Shown here: piece by piece, positions 1 through 8,001 of the stretch | How positions within the stretch are numbered: the first letter of the stretch is position 1 | Layout of the letters: the number at the start of each line of letters is the position of its first letter | Source of the DNA: an uncultured Oxalobacteraceae bacterium | GTDB lineage: Bacteria; Pseudomonadota; Gammaproteobacteria; Burkholderiales; Burkholderiaceae | NCBI GenBank assembly: GCA_946478765.1 | Contig: CAMLDH010000105.1 | Coordinates: 1 to 10,407, forward strand | Direction: 5' to 3' | DNA: 10,407 nt | Notes under the pieces: model-generated | Databases searched by the model: none | Seen by the model: only the letters and a program-made list of their open reading frames with translations | Told to the model about the DNA's origin: nothing | Made by a program: the position numbers and the translations under genes

Positions 1-33
1 CTCCCTAACCCTCCCCCTGCAAGGGGGAGGGAA
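1..33 (+). repeat. Right half of a palindromic element, read in frame within ior
   Basis: Bases 9-18 and 22-31 form a perfect 10-bp GC-rich stem around a GCA loop. The 33 bases align with 3158-3188 in icmF: both start CTCCCTAACCC, carry a CCCC/GGGG-type hairpin and end GGGAGGGAA. The left half, if present, lies before the window. The bases are translated as SLTLPLQGGGN in the linker before the gamma domain of the oxidoreductase, with no stop. Confidence 0.8.
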
Positions 34-1402
34 TTTATCTCTCTCCGATCCGGAGCTTCCTTCCTGCGACGTGCCCTTCAACATTTTGTTGAACGGCATC
101 GGCGGCACCGGCGTGATCACGATCGGCGCGCTGATCGGCATGGCGGCGCATCTGGAAGGCAAAGGCGTGTCGGTGCTCGACATGACCGGCATGTCGCAAA
201 AGAACGGTTCGGTCACCTCGCATATCCGCATTACGCAAACACCCGGCACGATACGCGCACAGCGCATCGCCACCGGCGAGGCGGATTTGATCCTCGGCTG
301 CGACATGCTGACTGCGGGCTCGCAGGATGCGATTTCCAAAATGCGCGCCGGCCGCACGCGTGCGGTGGTCAACACGCATCAGCAACCGACCGGCCATTTC
401 ACCAGGAACCCGGATTGGCATTTCCCGATTGAAGAAGTGCAGGCATTGATTCTCGAATCGGTCGACCACCGCGCCGACTTCATCGATGCCACCAGACTGG
501 CGACTGCGTTGATGGGCGATTCGATTGCCACCAACTTGTTCATGTTGGGCTTCGCGTATCAAAAAGGCGCGATCCCGGTGTCGGAAGCGGCATTGATGCG
601 CGCAATCGAATTGAATGGCGTGGCAATCGAATCGAACAAGAAGAGTTTTTTGTGGGGCCGTCGTGCCGCGGTGGATTTGAAGCGCGTGGAGAATGTCGCA
701 ACGCCTGCCAAGCCGGTCGTGCTGCACATGCCGCACAGCCTGGAAACCCTGGTCAAGCGCCGCGTCGCGTTCCTGACCGGGTATCAGGATGCCGATTATG
801 CGATGCAGTATCAAAGCCTGGTCAATCTTGTCCGTTCGGCGGAGGCCGGTCTGCAACTGGGCAACAAGTTGTCGATGGCGGTGGCGAAATCCTTTTTCAA
901 ACTGATGGCGTACAAGGATGAATACGAAGTCGCGCGGCTGTACACCGACGGCCGGTTTGTCGATCAATTGAAGGCGCAGTTCGAGGGCGACTTCTCGGTG
1001 AAATTCAACCTGGCGCCGCCGCTGTTTTCAAGGAAGGACGACAAAGGGCACCTGGTGAAAGCGCAATACGGTTCATGGACCTGGCAGGCGTTCAAGCTGC
1101 TGGCGAAATTGAAAAAATTGCGCGGCACGCGGTTCGATCTGTTCGGATATACGGCCGAGCGCAAGACCGAACGCCAATTGATTGCCGACTACCGGGCGAC
1201 GATCCTGTCGCTGCTGGATAAGCTGAGCGCCGACAAGCTGGCGACTGCCATTGAGATTGCGAGTCTGCCGGAAAAAATCCGCGGCTTTGGGCATGTGAAA
1301 CAAAAGGCAATAGAGACTGCCATGGCTGAGCAGGCACTTCTTGTAGCGCAATACGAAGGGCGCACGAGCATCAGTGAATCAGCGAACGTGTTGCAGAAAT
1401 AA
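1..1402 (+). CDS. Indolepyruvate:ferredoxin oxidoreductase, fused form, C-terminal part (partial at left edge)
   Basis: The enzyme oxidatively decarboxylates aryl-2-oxo acids such as indolepyruvate, formed by transamination of aromatic amino acids, to aryl-acetyl-CoA with ferredoxin as acceptor. The frame is open from base 2 to the TAA ending at 1402 (466 residues seen). Fused family members have roughly 1,150-1,200 residues, so the thiamine-diphosphate and ferredoxin-like parts lie upstream of the window. A GTG at 71 could be read as a start, but there is no stop before it and the bases before it encode linker, so I take this as the 3' part of a larger gene. The gamma (POR-type) domain opens with the glycine-rich GIGGTGV at 95-115, followed by DMTGMSQKNGSVTSHIRI at about 179-232. 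The rest matches the C-terminal domain usual in fused homologues, with FGHVKQKA near the end. Bases 1-33 are half of a palindromic repeat translated as part of the protein. The family call is firm; the exact 2-oxo acid substrate is not shown. Confidence 0.9.
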   Translation, partial: SLTLPLQGGGNLSLSDPELPSCDVPFNILLNGIGGTGVITIGALIGMAAHLEGKGVSVLDMTGMSQKNGSVTSHIRITQTPGTIRAQRIATGEADLILGCDMLTAGSQDAISKMRAGRTRAVVNTHQQPTGHFTRNPDWHFPIEEVQALILESVDHRADFIDATRLATALMGDSIATNLFMLGFAYQKGAIPVSEAALMRAIELNGVAIESNKKSFLWGRRAAVDLKRVENVATPAKPVVLHMPHSLETLVKRRVAFLTGYQDADYAMQYQSLVNLVRSAEAGLQLGNKLSMAVAKSFFKLMAYKDEYEVARLYTDGRFVDQLKAQFEGDFSVKFNLAPPLFSRKDDKGHLVKAQYGSWTWQAFKLLAKLKKLRGTRFDLFGYTAERKTERQLIADYRATILSLLDKLSADKLATAIEIASLPEKIRGFGHVKQKAIETAMAEQALLVAQYEGRTSISESANVLQK

Positions 1403-1425
1403 AAGTGTTGTGAATTCAAAAAATC

Positions 1426-1455
1426 CCATCGTCCCGGCCTTCGCCGGGACGATGG
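1426..1455. repeat. Perfect 13-bp inverted repeat behind ior (REP-like, possible terminator)
   Basis: CCATCGTCCCGGC (1426-1438) and GCCGGGACGATGG (1443-1455) pair perfectly around a CTTC loop, 24 bp after the ior stop. On the + strand no T-run follows, so it is not a classical intrinsic terminator for ior, although it could end or protect the transcript. On the - strand the stem is followed by GATTTTTT, which does look like a terminator tail. The CCCGGC-CTTC-GCCGGG core resembles short palindromes scattered between genes in many proteobacteria, so a REP-like repeat is the other reading. Confidence 0.6.
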
Positions 1456-1525
1456 AAATTGATGATCCGCAATCGGTAGCCGGACGACATTTACGTCCAC
1501 GCGTTTCACGCTATACTCATTCAAA

Positions 1526-1555
1526 TTGACATTGACGTTAACGTAAACGTAACAT
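1526..1555 (+). promoter_or_regulatory. Promoter of icmF
   Basis: A consensus -35 box TTGACA (1526-1531) is followed after 18 bp by TAACAT (1550-1555, 4 of 6 to TATAAT). Transcription would then start near 1562 and leave about 60 nt of leader before the ATG at 1622. The spacer is almost filled by a palindrome, the arrangement typical of MerR-family regulators, which bind between the two boxes in long-spacer promoters. TATACT at 1512-1517 could be a second, upstream -10 box with only a weak -35. Confidence 0.5.
1532..1547. promoter_or_regulatory. Candidate LiuR-like (MerR family) operator
   Basis: TTGACGTTAACGTAAA is a palindrome with 14 of 16 bases symmetric, centred between 1539 and 1540. 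It continues into a tandem array of three ACGTWA hexamers (1535-1552). From memory, LiuR operators of proteobacterial branched-chain amino acid degradation genes are built on similar TTKACGT...ACGTMAA half-sites. The site lies in the promoter spacer before icmF, whose substrate isobutyryl-CoA comes from valine. Regulator identity is inferred from motif and context; no regulator gene is in the window. Confidence 0.5.
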
Positions 1556-1610
1556 GTGCTCAAAGCACCATATCAGCGCGCCCTTTGCCTGGCGCGGCCC
1601 AAGGAAATCT

Positions 1611-1615
1611 GGAGA
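1611..1615 (+). promoter_or_regulatory. Ribosome binding site fixing the icmF start
   Basis: GGAGA lies 6 nt before the ATG at 1622. The frame is open further up to a GTG at 1556, but that codon has no Shine-Dalgarno sequence, touches the proposed -10 box and would be upstream of the predicted transcript start. The ATG at 1622 is therefore preferred. Confidence 0.75.
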
Positions 1616-1621
1616 CAAGTA

Positions 1622-4600
1622 ATGACCGATCTTTCCGTGTCAAAGAACCTGACCGAATACCGACCCGCCCACAAGGTGCGCTTCGTCACCGCCGCCTCGC
1701 TGTTCGACGGCCACGACGCCTCGATCAACATCATGCGCCGCATCCTGATGGCCAACGGCGCCGAAGTCATCCACCTCGGCCACAACCGCTCGGTCGACGA
1801 GATCGTCACCGCGGCCTTGCAGGAAGACGCGCAAGGCATCGCGATCTCCAGCTATCAGGGCGGCCATGTCGAATACTTCAAGTACATGATCGACCTGTTG
1901 CGGCAACGCGGCGGCGCGCACATCAAGGTCTTCGGCGGCGGCGGCGGCGTGATCGTGCCGGATGAAATCGCGGATCTGCACGCGTATGGCGTCACCCGCA
2001 TTTTCAGCCCGGAAGACGGCCAGCGCATGGGGCTGGTGGGCATGATCCTGTCGATGATCCAGGCCTGCGACATCGACCTGTCGCCCTATGCGCCGACCAC
2101 GCTCGATGCGCTGGACGGCGACGATGTGGCGGCCAAGCACCGGCCGCTGGCGCAACTGATCACCGCACTGGAAAACGGCAAGGCCGGCGCCGGTTTGCAA
2201 TCCGCACTGCAAAAAGCGGCCGACACGATCCCGGTGCCGACGCTCGGCATCACCGGCACCGGCGGCGCCGGCAAATCGTCGCTGACCGACGAGCTGATCC
2301 GCCGCATCCGGCTCGACCAGGACGATGCATTGCATATCGCCGTGATCTCGATCGACCCGTCGCGCCGCAAATCGGGCGGCGCATTATTGGGCGACCGCAT
2401 CCGCATGAATGCGATCAATCCGTGGAATGGTCCATCGCGCGCGCAGTCTCGTGTATTCATGCGCTCGCTCGCAACGCGTGAAGCCGGCTCCGAGATTTCG
2501 CAGGCATTGCCGGACGTGATTGCCGCGTGCAAGGTAGCCGGCTTCGATCTGGTGATTGTGGAAACCTCCGGCATCGGGCAAGGCGATGCGGCCATCGTGC
2601 CGCATGTCGATGCCAGCATGTATGTGATGACGCCGGAGTTCGGCGCCGCCTCGCAACTGGAAAAAATCGACATGCTCGACTTTGCCGATTTTGTCGCAAT
2701 CAACAAATTCGACCGCAAGGGTGCACAGGATGCCTTGCGCGATGTCGCCAAGCAGTACCAGCGCAATCGTGAATTGTTCAGCAAGCGTCCGGACGAGATG
2801 CCGGTGTACGGCACGCAGGCATCGCGCTTCAATGACGATGGCGTCACGGCGCTGTACCAGGGCTTGCTGCCGAAACTGGTCGAACTCGGACTGATTGCAA
2901 AGCCGAGCAAATTGACAGCGGTCAAGGCGAAATTCTCATCCGGCAAGAATGCCATCGTGCCGCCGGCGCGCAGCCGCTATCTGGCGGAGATCAGCGATAC
3001 CGTGCGTGGGTATCACAAGTTCACCGCGAAGCAGGTGAAGCTGGCGCGCGAACGGCAGCAATTGCAGGAATCACGACGCATGCTGTTGGACTCCTCCCCT
3101 TTCAAGGGGGAGGCTGGGAGGGAGATGGGTTTAACGGCGGCGCAAACAACCCATCCCCTCCCTAACCCGCCCCTTGAAAGGGAGGGAACCCACGGCGCAC
3201 TTGACGCACTCATTAGCGAGCGCGACAACAAACTCGACGCCGGCGCCAAGAAACTGCTCGCGATGTGGCCCGACATGCAAGCCGCGTACGCCGGCGATGA
3301 CTACGTGGTCAAGATCCGCAAGGGTGACCAGTTTGTGGAAAGCCGCACCAAGCTGGTCCAGCACACGCTGTCCGGCACCCGGATTCGCAAGGTCGCGCTG
3401 CCGCGCTATGAAGACCACGGCGAAATCCTGCGCTTCCTGATGCGGGAAAACGTCCCCGGCGCCTTCCCCTACACCGCCGGCGTGTTCGCCTTCAAGCGCG
3501 AGAATGAAGACCCGACCCGCATGTTCGCCGGCGAAGGCGACCCGTTCCGCACCAACCGCCGCTTCAAGCTGGTGTCCGAAGGCATGGAGGCGAAGCGCCT
3601 GTCGACGGCGTTCGATTCGGTCACGCTGTACGGCGCCGATCCGGCATTGCGCCCCGACATCTACGGCAAGGTCGGCAACTCGGGCGTGTCGATTGCGACG
3701 CTCGACGACATGAAAGTGCTGTACGACGGTTTCGCGTTGTGCGACCCGACCACGTCGGTGTCGATGACGATCAACGGCCCGGCGCCGACGCTGCTCGCGA
3801 TGTTCATGAACACCGCGATCGACCAGCAAATGGACAAGTTCCGCGCCGATAACAAACGCGAAGCGAGTGCCGACGAAGCGGAAAAAATCCGCGCGTGGGT
3901 GCTGCAGAACGTGCGCGGCACGGTGCAGGCCGACATCCTGAAGGAAGACCAGGGCCAGAACACCTGCATCTTCTCGACCGAATTCTCGCTGAAGGTGATG
4001 GGCGATATCCAGGAATATTTCGTGCGCCATCAGGTGCGCAATTTCTACTCGGTCTCGATCTCCGGCTATCACATCGCCGAAGCGGGCGCGAACCCGATTT
4101 CGCAACTGGCGTTCACGCTGTCGAACGGTTTTACCCTGGTCGAGGCGTATCTGGCGCGCGGCATGCACATCGACGATTTCGCGCCGAACCTGTCGTTCTT
4201 CTTCAGTAACGGCATGGACCCGGAATACACGGTGCTGGGGCGCGTCGCGCGCCGCATCTGGGCGGTGGCGATGAAGGACAAGTACGGCGCGAACGAGCGC
4301 GCGCAAAAGCTGAAGTACCACATCCAGACCTCGGGCCGCTCGCTGCATGCGCAGGAAATCGATTTCAACGATATCCGCACCACGCTGCAGGCGCTGATCG
4401 CGATCTACGACAACTGCAATTCCTTGCACACCAATGCGTACGATGAAGCGATCACGACGCCGACCGACGAATCGGTGCGGCGGGCGCTGGCGATCCAGCT
4501 GATCATCAACCGCGAATGGGGGCTGGCCAAGAACGAGAATCCGAACCAGGGCAGCTTCATCATCGAAGAATTGACCGACATGGTCGAAGAAGCGGTGCTG

Positions 4601-5014
4601 CAGGAATTCGAGCGCATCGCGGAACGCGGCGGCGTGCTGGGCGCGATGGAAACCGGCTATCAGCGCGGCAAGATCCAGGAAGAGTCGATGCTGTACGAGC
4701 ACCAGAAGCATGACGGCACGCTGCCGATCATCGGCGTCAATACGTTCCGCAGTCCGAACGCGAACGACGCGCCGCAAAAGATCGAACTGGCGCGCTCGAC
4801 CGATGAAGAAAAGCAGTCGCAGCTGACGCGTCTGGCCGACTTCCAGGCGCGCCATGCGGCGCAGGCGCCGGCGATGCTGGCGGCGCTGCAGCAGGCGGTG
4901 ATCGACGATGAAAACGTGTTCGCGAAATTGATGGAGGCGGTGCGCGTGTGTTCGCTCGGGCAGATTACCGATGCATTGTTTGAAGTTGGCGGACAGTACC
5001 GGCGCAATATGTAA
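1622..5014 (+). CDS. icmF: Fused isobutyryl-CoA mutase / G-protein chaperone IcmF
   Basis: IcmF reversibly rearranges isobutyryl-CoA to n-butyryl-CoA using adenosylcobalamin; its built-in GTPase gates and repairs the cofactor. The protein has 1,130 residues. A B12-binding domain (about 16-150) contains DGHDAS with His31 as the expected cobalt ligand. A MeaB/ArgK-like G domain (about 205-430) has Walker A GTGGAGKS (212-219), ETSGIGQGD (314-322) and NKFD (361-364). A linker (about 430-545) precedes the mutase barrel (about 545-1130), with [10 protein letters not shown] holding the conserved His817. Aligned by eye to methylmalonyl-CoA mutase, Phe622 replaces its substrate-binding Tyr and Gln779 its Arg, the pair that marks isobutyryl-CoA rather than methylmalonyl-CoA specificity. 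Family members have about 1,090 residues; most of the excess is a palindromic repeat translated as residues about 491-523 in the linker. GGAGA 6 nt upstream supports the ATG. It appears to be a single-gene unit with its own promoter and LiuR-like operator. Confidence 0.95.
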   Translation: MTDLSVSKNLTEYRPAHKVRFVTAASLFDGHDASINIMRRILMANGAEVIHLGHNRSVDEIVTAALQEDAQGIAISSYQGGHVEYFKYMIDLLRQRGGAHIKVFGGGGGVIVPDEIADLHAYGVTRIFSPEDGQRMGLVGMILSMIQACDIDLSPYAPTTLDALDGDDVAAKHRPLAQLITALENGKAGAGLQSALQKAADTIPVPTLGITGTGGAGKSSLTDELIRRIRLDQDDALHIAVISIDPSRRKSGGALLGDRIRMNAINPWNGPSRAQSRVFMRSLATREAGSEISQALPDVIAACKVAGFDLVIVETSGIGQGDAAIVPHVDASMYVMTPEFGAASQLEKIDMLDFADFVAINKFDRKGAQDALRDVAKQYQRNRELFSKRPDEMPVYGTQASRFNDDGVTALYQGLLPKLVELGLIAKPSKLTAVKAKFSSGKNAIVPPARSRYLAEISDTVRGYHKFTAKQVKLARERQQLQESRRMLLDSSPFKGEAGREMGLTAAQTTHPLPNPPLEREGTHGALDALISERDNKLDAGAKKLLAMWPDMQAAYAGDDYVVKIRKGDQFVESRTKLVQHTLSGTRIRKVALPRYEDHGEILRFLMRENVPGAFPYTAGVFAFKRENEDPTRMFAGEGDPFRTNRRFKLVSEGMEAKRLSTAFDSVTLYGADPALRPDIYGKVGNSGVSIATLDDMKVLYDGFALCDPTTSVSMTINGPAPTLLAMFMNTAIDQQMDKFRADNKREASADEAEKIRAWVLQNVRGTVQADILKEDQGQNTCIFSTEFSLKVMGDIQEYFVRHQVRNFYSVSISGYHIAEAGANPISQLAFTLSNGFTLVEAYLARGMHIDDFAPNLSFFFSNGMDPEYTVLGRVARRIWAVAMKDKYGANERAQKLKYHIQTSGRSLHAQEIDFNDIRTTLQALIAIYDNCNSLHTNAYDEAITTPTDESVRRALAIQLIINREWGLAKNENPNQGSFIIEELTDMVEEAVLQEFERIAERGGVLGAMETGYQRGKIQEESMLYEHQKHDGTLPIIGVNTFRSPNANDAPQKIELARSTDEEKQSQLTRLADFQARHAAQAPAMLAALQQAVIDDENVFAKLMEAVRVCSLGQITDALFEVGGQYRRNM
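3091..3189. repeat. Palindromic element inserted in frame within icmF
   Basis: The left arm (3092-3131) and the reverse complement of the right arm (3148-3187) match at 31 of 40 positions, with a 16-bp centre. Each arm is also a small hairpin: CCTCCCC (3093-3099) pairs with GGGGAGG (3107-3113), and the right arm carries CCCCTTGAAAGGG. The element is about 99 bp, a multiple of three, so icmF continues; it adds about 33 residues, including [12 protein letters not shown], between the G-protein and mutase domains. The right arm matches bases 1-33 of the window. I see no transposase and no clear target-site duplication, so the edges are approximate. Confidence 0.85.
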
Positions 5015-5047
5015 TTGTTTCTTCAGCAGGAACCATGCCGTTACCTA

Positions 5048-5076
5048 CTTGGCCGCCGGCATGCATGGCGGCCAAG
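5048..5076. terminator. Inverted repeat behind icmF, possible terminator
   Basis: CTTGGCCGCC (5048-5057) pairs perfectly with GGCGGCCAAG (5067-5076) around a 9-nt loop, 33 bp after the icmF stop. A strong hairpin here could end or stabilise the icmF transcript, but no T-run follows on the + strand, so intrinsic termination is uncertain. Confidence 0.4.
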
Positions 5077-5104
5077 CCGGTGCCAAACCCGGCGCATGAA
5101 TAGC

Positions 5105-5113
5105 TGCGATAAT
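5105..5113 (+). promoter_or_regulatory. Weak candidate promoter for rarD (extended -10)
   Basis: TGCGATAAT has a TG extension one base before GATAAT (5 of 6 to TATAAT). No good -35 box lies 16-18 bp upstream. It sits about 100 bp before the rarD start. Between it and the gene is a small hairpin, CCGTCT (5169-5174) with AGACGG (5179-5184), of unknown role. This is the only promoter-like signal I see in the 200-bp gap. Confidence 0.25.
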
Positions 5114-5214
5114 TGCGTCTTGCCGCCGGGAAGCTTTCAATCCGAAAAATCCTCTGCCGCATCCCGTGCCGTCTATTCAGACGGTCTGATCATGTTTACA
5201 GATTGATTGACACC

Positions 5215-6108
5215 ATGCAAACCGGCATGATCTTCGCCGCCACCGCTTATGCGATCTGGGGCGTGTTTCCCCTCTATTTCAAGACATTGCAGGACATCCC
5301 GCCGCTCGAGATCATGCTGCACCGGATCGTGTGGTCGCTGGCGTTCGTGATGCTGGTGCTGGCATGGCGCCGGCAATGGGCATGGATCGGTGAAACCGTA
5401 CGCCGGCCGAAAGTGTTGGCCAGTTTCGCGCTCAGCGCATTGCTGCTGTCGACCAACTGGTTCATCTACATCTGGGCGGTCAACAACGGCCGCATCATCG
5501 ATTCCAGCCTCGGCTATTTCATCAACCCGCTGGTCAATGTGCTGCTGGGGTTTCTGCTGCTGCGCGAACGCCTGCGCCCCGGCCAGTGGATGGCGGTAGC
5601 CCTGGCCGCGGCCGGCGTCGCATGGCTGACCTGGCAAGGCGGCCATCTGCCGTGGATCGGTCTGCTGCTCGCGGCGACCTTCGGCACGTACGGCTTGCTG
5701 CGCAAGACCGCCGTGCTCGGCCCGCTCGAAGGCCTGTCGCTGGAAACGCTGCTGCTGTTTCCGTTGGCGCTCGCTTATCTGATCGTGTTGACGTGGAACG
5801 GCCACAATACGTTTCTTGCGGCGCCGGCGTCATCGCGCTGGCTATTGATCGCGGCCGGTCCGATCACCGCGATACCACTGCTGCTGTTTGCGGCCGGCGC
5901 GCGCCGCATTCCATTATCGGTGCTCGGCCTGCTGCAATACATCGGCCCGTCGCTGCAACTGCTGCTTGGCGTGTGGCTGTATCACGAACCGTTCGGCGGG
6001 GGCCGCTTGATCGGCTTCGTGGTGATCTGGAGTGCGCTGGCGGTGTATTCGCTGGAAGGATTGTGGCGGACCTGGGTGGTCAGGCGCGGCGTTACGGAAC
6101 CTGCCTGA
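5215..6108 (+). CDS. rarD: RarD-type DMT/EamA family inner-membrane permease
   Basis: RarD belongs to the drug/metabolite transporter superfamily; the name comes from a chloramphenicol-sensitive phenotype, and the natural substrate is not established. The 297-residue protein is almost entirely hydrophobic and fits the usual ten membrane helices made of two EamA repeats. RarD hallmarks visible are AYAIWGVFPLYFK (11-23), NWFIYIWAVNN (81-91) and SLGYFINPLVN (98-108) in the first half, and GLLQYIGPSLQLLLGV in the second. These match my memory of the E. coli protein, which has nearly the same length. The ATG at 5215 is chosen because the family N-terminus begins close to it; the frame is open back to a TTG at 5113, but those extra residues are basic and unlike the family. 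The Shine-Dalgarno sequence is weak. It lies 200 bp behind icmF and converges on kup with an 18-bp gap. Substrate and any link to icmF are unknown. Confidence 0.9.
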   Translation: MQTGMIFAATAYAIWGVFPLYFKTLQDIPPLEIMLHRIVWSLAFVMLVLAWRRQWAWIGETVRRPKVLASFALSALLLSTNWFIYIWAVNNGRIIDSSLGYFINPLVNVLLGFLLLRERLRPGQWMAVALAAAGVAWLTWQGGHLPWIGLLLAATFGTYGLLRKTAVLGPLEGLSLETLLLFPLALAYLIVLTWNGHNTFLAAPASSRWLLIAAGPITAIPLLLFAAGARRIPLSVLGLLQYIGPSLQLLLGVWLYHEPFGGGRLIGFVVIWSALAVYSLEGLWRTWVVRRGVTEPA

Positions 6109-6129
6109 CGCGCAAACTGCTCTGCGTCA
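6106..6129. other. Short inverted repeat joining the stop codons of rarD and kup
   Basis: TGACGC (6106-6111) and GCGTCA (6124-6129) are reverse complements separated by 12 nt. Each arm contains a stop codon, TGA of rarD on the + strand and TGA of kup on the - strand. A 6-bp stem without T-runs is a weak hairpin. No stronger terminator is visible between these convergent genes. Confidence 0.3.
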
Positions 6130-8001
6130 AATCTCGACCTGCGTCCCCAGCTCGATCACGCGATTGGTCGGAATCCGGTAGTAATCCGCCGCGTCGCGCG
6201 CATTGCGCGACATGCCGATGAAAAGACGCTCGCGCCACTGCGCCATGCCGGTGCCCGGCGCCGATATCACTGTCTGGCGCGCAATGAAGAACGACGTTTC
6301 CATCAGATCGAATGCCATCCGCGGCTTGCACAGCTCCAGCGCGTTGGGAATATCCGGCTCATCCTTGAAGCCGTAGCGCACATTCAACTGATAGCACTGA
6401 TTGCCGAGATTGTCGATTTGCACGCGTTCCGCATTCGGCACCCACGGCACATCGAGGATATGCACCGTCAGGAACACGATGCGCTCATGCAGCACTTTGT
6501 TGTGCGACAGGTTGTGCAGCATCGCGTGCGGCACGCCGTCGGTCTGGGCGCGCAGGTAGATCGCGGTACCCGGCACGCGCACCGGCGGCGCGATGAACAG
6601 CGATTGCAGGAATTCATCGAGCGGCACCGCATGTTTCTTCAGGTTCTGGAATACCAGTTGACGGCCGCGCTTCCAGGTCAGCATCAAGGTGAACAGAGCG
6701 GCGCCCAGCAGCAACGGGAACCAGCCGCCGTGCAGGATTTTGAGCGCATTGGCAGAGAAAAGCGCTACATCCATCAACAGGAAAAAGCCGGTGGCGGCAA
6801 GGCTCAGCGCCAGGTTGTACTTCCAGCCGAAGCGAATCACGAAGAACGTCAATACCGTCGTCACCGTCATCGTTCCGGTCACCGCGATGCCATAGGCGGC
6901 CGCCAAGTGCGACGAGGAGCCGAAACCGACTACCGCCAGCAGCACCACGCCCAACTGCAACCAGTTGATCACCGGGATATAGATCTGCCCGATCTGCTGT
7001 GCGGAAGTATGAATGGTCCGCATGCGCGGCAAGAAGCCGAGCGCGATCGCCTCCCTGGTTATCGAGAACGCACCCGAGATCGTCGCCTGCGACGCGATGA
7101 TGGTCGCCACTGTCGATAGCGCAACCAGCGGATAGATGCTCCATGCGCCGAGTTGCTGGTAGAACGGATTCGAAATGGCGGCCGGATTGGCCAGCAGCAG
7201 CGCACCCTGTCCGAGATAATTCAGCGCCAGCGCCGGAAATACGAATCCGAACCACGCGACCCGCAGCGGCCGCTTGCCGAAATGTCCCATATCCGCATAC
7301 AACGCTTCCGCGCCGGTGAAAGCGAGCACCACCGCACCGAGCGCAATGAACGCGACCAGCCGGTTGTGGAGCATGAACAGCAGCGCATGCCCGGGATTCA
7401 AGGCAGCGAGAATCTGCGGCGACTGCACGATATTGACGACCCCCATCGCCGCCAGCGCTGCGAACCAGACGATCATGACCGGGCCGAACCATTTGCCGAT
7501 GCCTGCAGTGCCGCGCGCTTGCAGCGCGTAGAGGCCGAACAGCACCACCACCGTCACCGGCACCACGTAAGGCCGCAGCGCGGGCGTTGCGACCTCCAGG
7601 CCCTCGATCGCGGACAGCACAGAGATCGCCGGCGTAATCACGCCGTCGCCATAGAACAATGTAGCGCCGAACAAACCCATGATCATCAACGGCACATACC
7701 AGCGCGACCCCTGACCGACCGCCGACAACGCGAGCGACATCAGTGCCATGATGCCGCCCTCGCCACGGTTGTCGGCACGCAAGACCAGCGTCACATATTT
7801 GAGCGACACGATGAGTGACAGCCCCCAGAAAATCAGCGACACCACGCCCAGCACATTGGGCGCGTCCAGCACGAGGCCGTGTTCTTTCGAAAACACCTCT
7901 TTCATCGTGTACAGGGGACTGGTGCCGATGTCGCCGTAGACGATACCGACGGCGGCGACGGTCAGTGCGGCAAGACGATTTTTTTGAAATTCCGATGACA
8001 A
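6127..8001 (-). CDS. kup: Low-affinity potassium transporter Kup
   Basis: Kup (Trk D, KUP/HAK/KT family) takes up potassium across the inner membrane, probably with protons. From the chosen start it has 624 residues, close to the 622 of E. coli Kup. The hydrophobic first two thirds fit 12 helices, followed by a soluble C-terminal region of about 170 residues. Family motifs are GDIGTSPLYT in helix 1, RADNRGEGGIMAL, GDGVITP, and TGAEALYADMGHFGKRP. No ATG is available. The longest frame starts at TTG 8037, but nothing like a Shine-Dalgarno sequence precedes it. TTG 8001 has GCGAG 7 nt upstream and gives MSSEFQKNRLAALT, which lines up almost residue for residue with the E. coli N-terminus, so I prefer it; 8037 would add 12 residues. 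The gene is divergent from ettA and converges on rarD. Start confidence is moderate, identity is high. Confidence 0.93.
   Translation of the reverse strand: MSSEFQKNRLAALTVAAVGIVYGDIGTSPLYTMKEVFSKEHGLVLDAPNVLGVVSLIFWGLSLIVSLKYVTLVLRADNRGEGGIMALMSLALSAVGQGSRWYVPLMIMGLFGATLFYGDGVITPAISVLSAIEGLEVATPALRPYVVPVTVVVLFGLYALQARGTAGIGKWFGPVMIVWFAALAAMGVVNIVQSPQILAALNPGHALLFMLHNRLVAFIALGAVVLAFTGAEALYADMGHFGKRPLRVAWFGFVFPALALNYLGQGALLLANPAAISNPFYQQLGAWSIYPLVALSTVATIIASQATISGAFSITREAIALGFLPRMRTIHTSAQQIGQIYIPVINWLQLGVVLLAVVGFGSSSHLAAAYGIAVTGTMTVTTVLTFFVIRFGWKYNLALSLAATGFFLLMDVALFSANALKILHGGWFPLLLGAALFTLMLTWKRGRQLVFQNLKKHAVPLDEFLQSLFIAPPVRVPGTAIYLRAQTDGVPHAMLHNLSHNKVLHERIVFLTVHILDVPWVPNAERVQIDNLGNQCYQLNVRYGFKDEPDIPNALELCKPRMAFDLMETSFFIARQTVISAPGTGMAQWRERLFIGMSRNARDAADYYRIPTNRVIELGTQVEI

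Noticed and set aside
71..1402. ior as a complete gene starting at the GTG at 71
   Set aside because: The frame is open to the window edge, GTG 71 has no ribosome binding site, and the glycine-rich gamma-domain motif begins within nine codons of it, so the other domains of the fused enzyme must lie upstream.
1489..1517. A second icmF promoter (TTTACG / TATACT)
   Set aside because: Both boxes are only moderate with 16-bp spacing, and the downstream TTGACA promoter with the operator is a better fit. It is kept only as a remark in the promoter entry.
1556..1621. N-terminal extension of icmF from the GTG at 1556
   Set aside because: It has no ribosome binding site, touches the proposed -10 box, and its residues are unlike IcmF N-termini. 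The ATG at 1622 has GGAGA 6 nt upstream.
3131..4855. A 574-codon open frame on the - strand opposite icmF
   Set aside because: Its translation is rich in Arg, His, Asp and Val with no recognisable domain, as expected for the antisense of a GC-rich gene. It lies entirely within strongly supported icmF.
5035..5103. A 22-codon open frame with AGGA just upstream, between icmF and rarD
   Set aside because: The spacing to the ATG is only 3 nt, the frame overlaps the hairpin at 5048-5076, and the peptide shows no leader-peptide signature such as a run of one amino acid.
5169..5187. Resemblance to a neisserial DNA uptake sequence (TTCAGACGG)
   Set aside because: It is a single 9-base match that is part of a small hairpin, in a genome that does not look neisserial. 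Chance is the simpler explanation.
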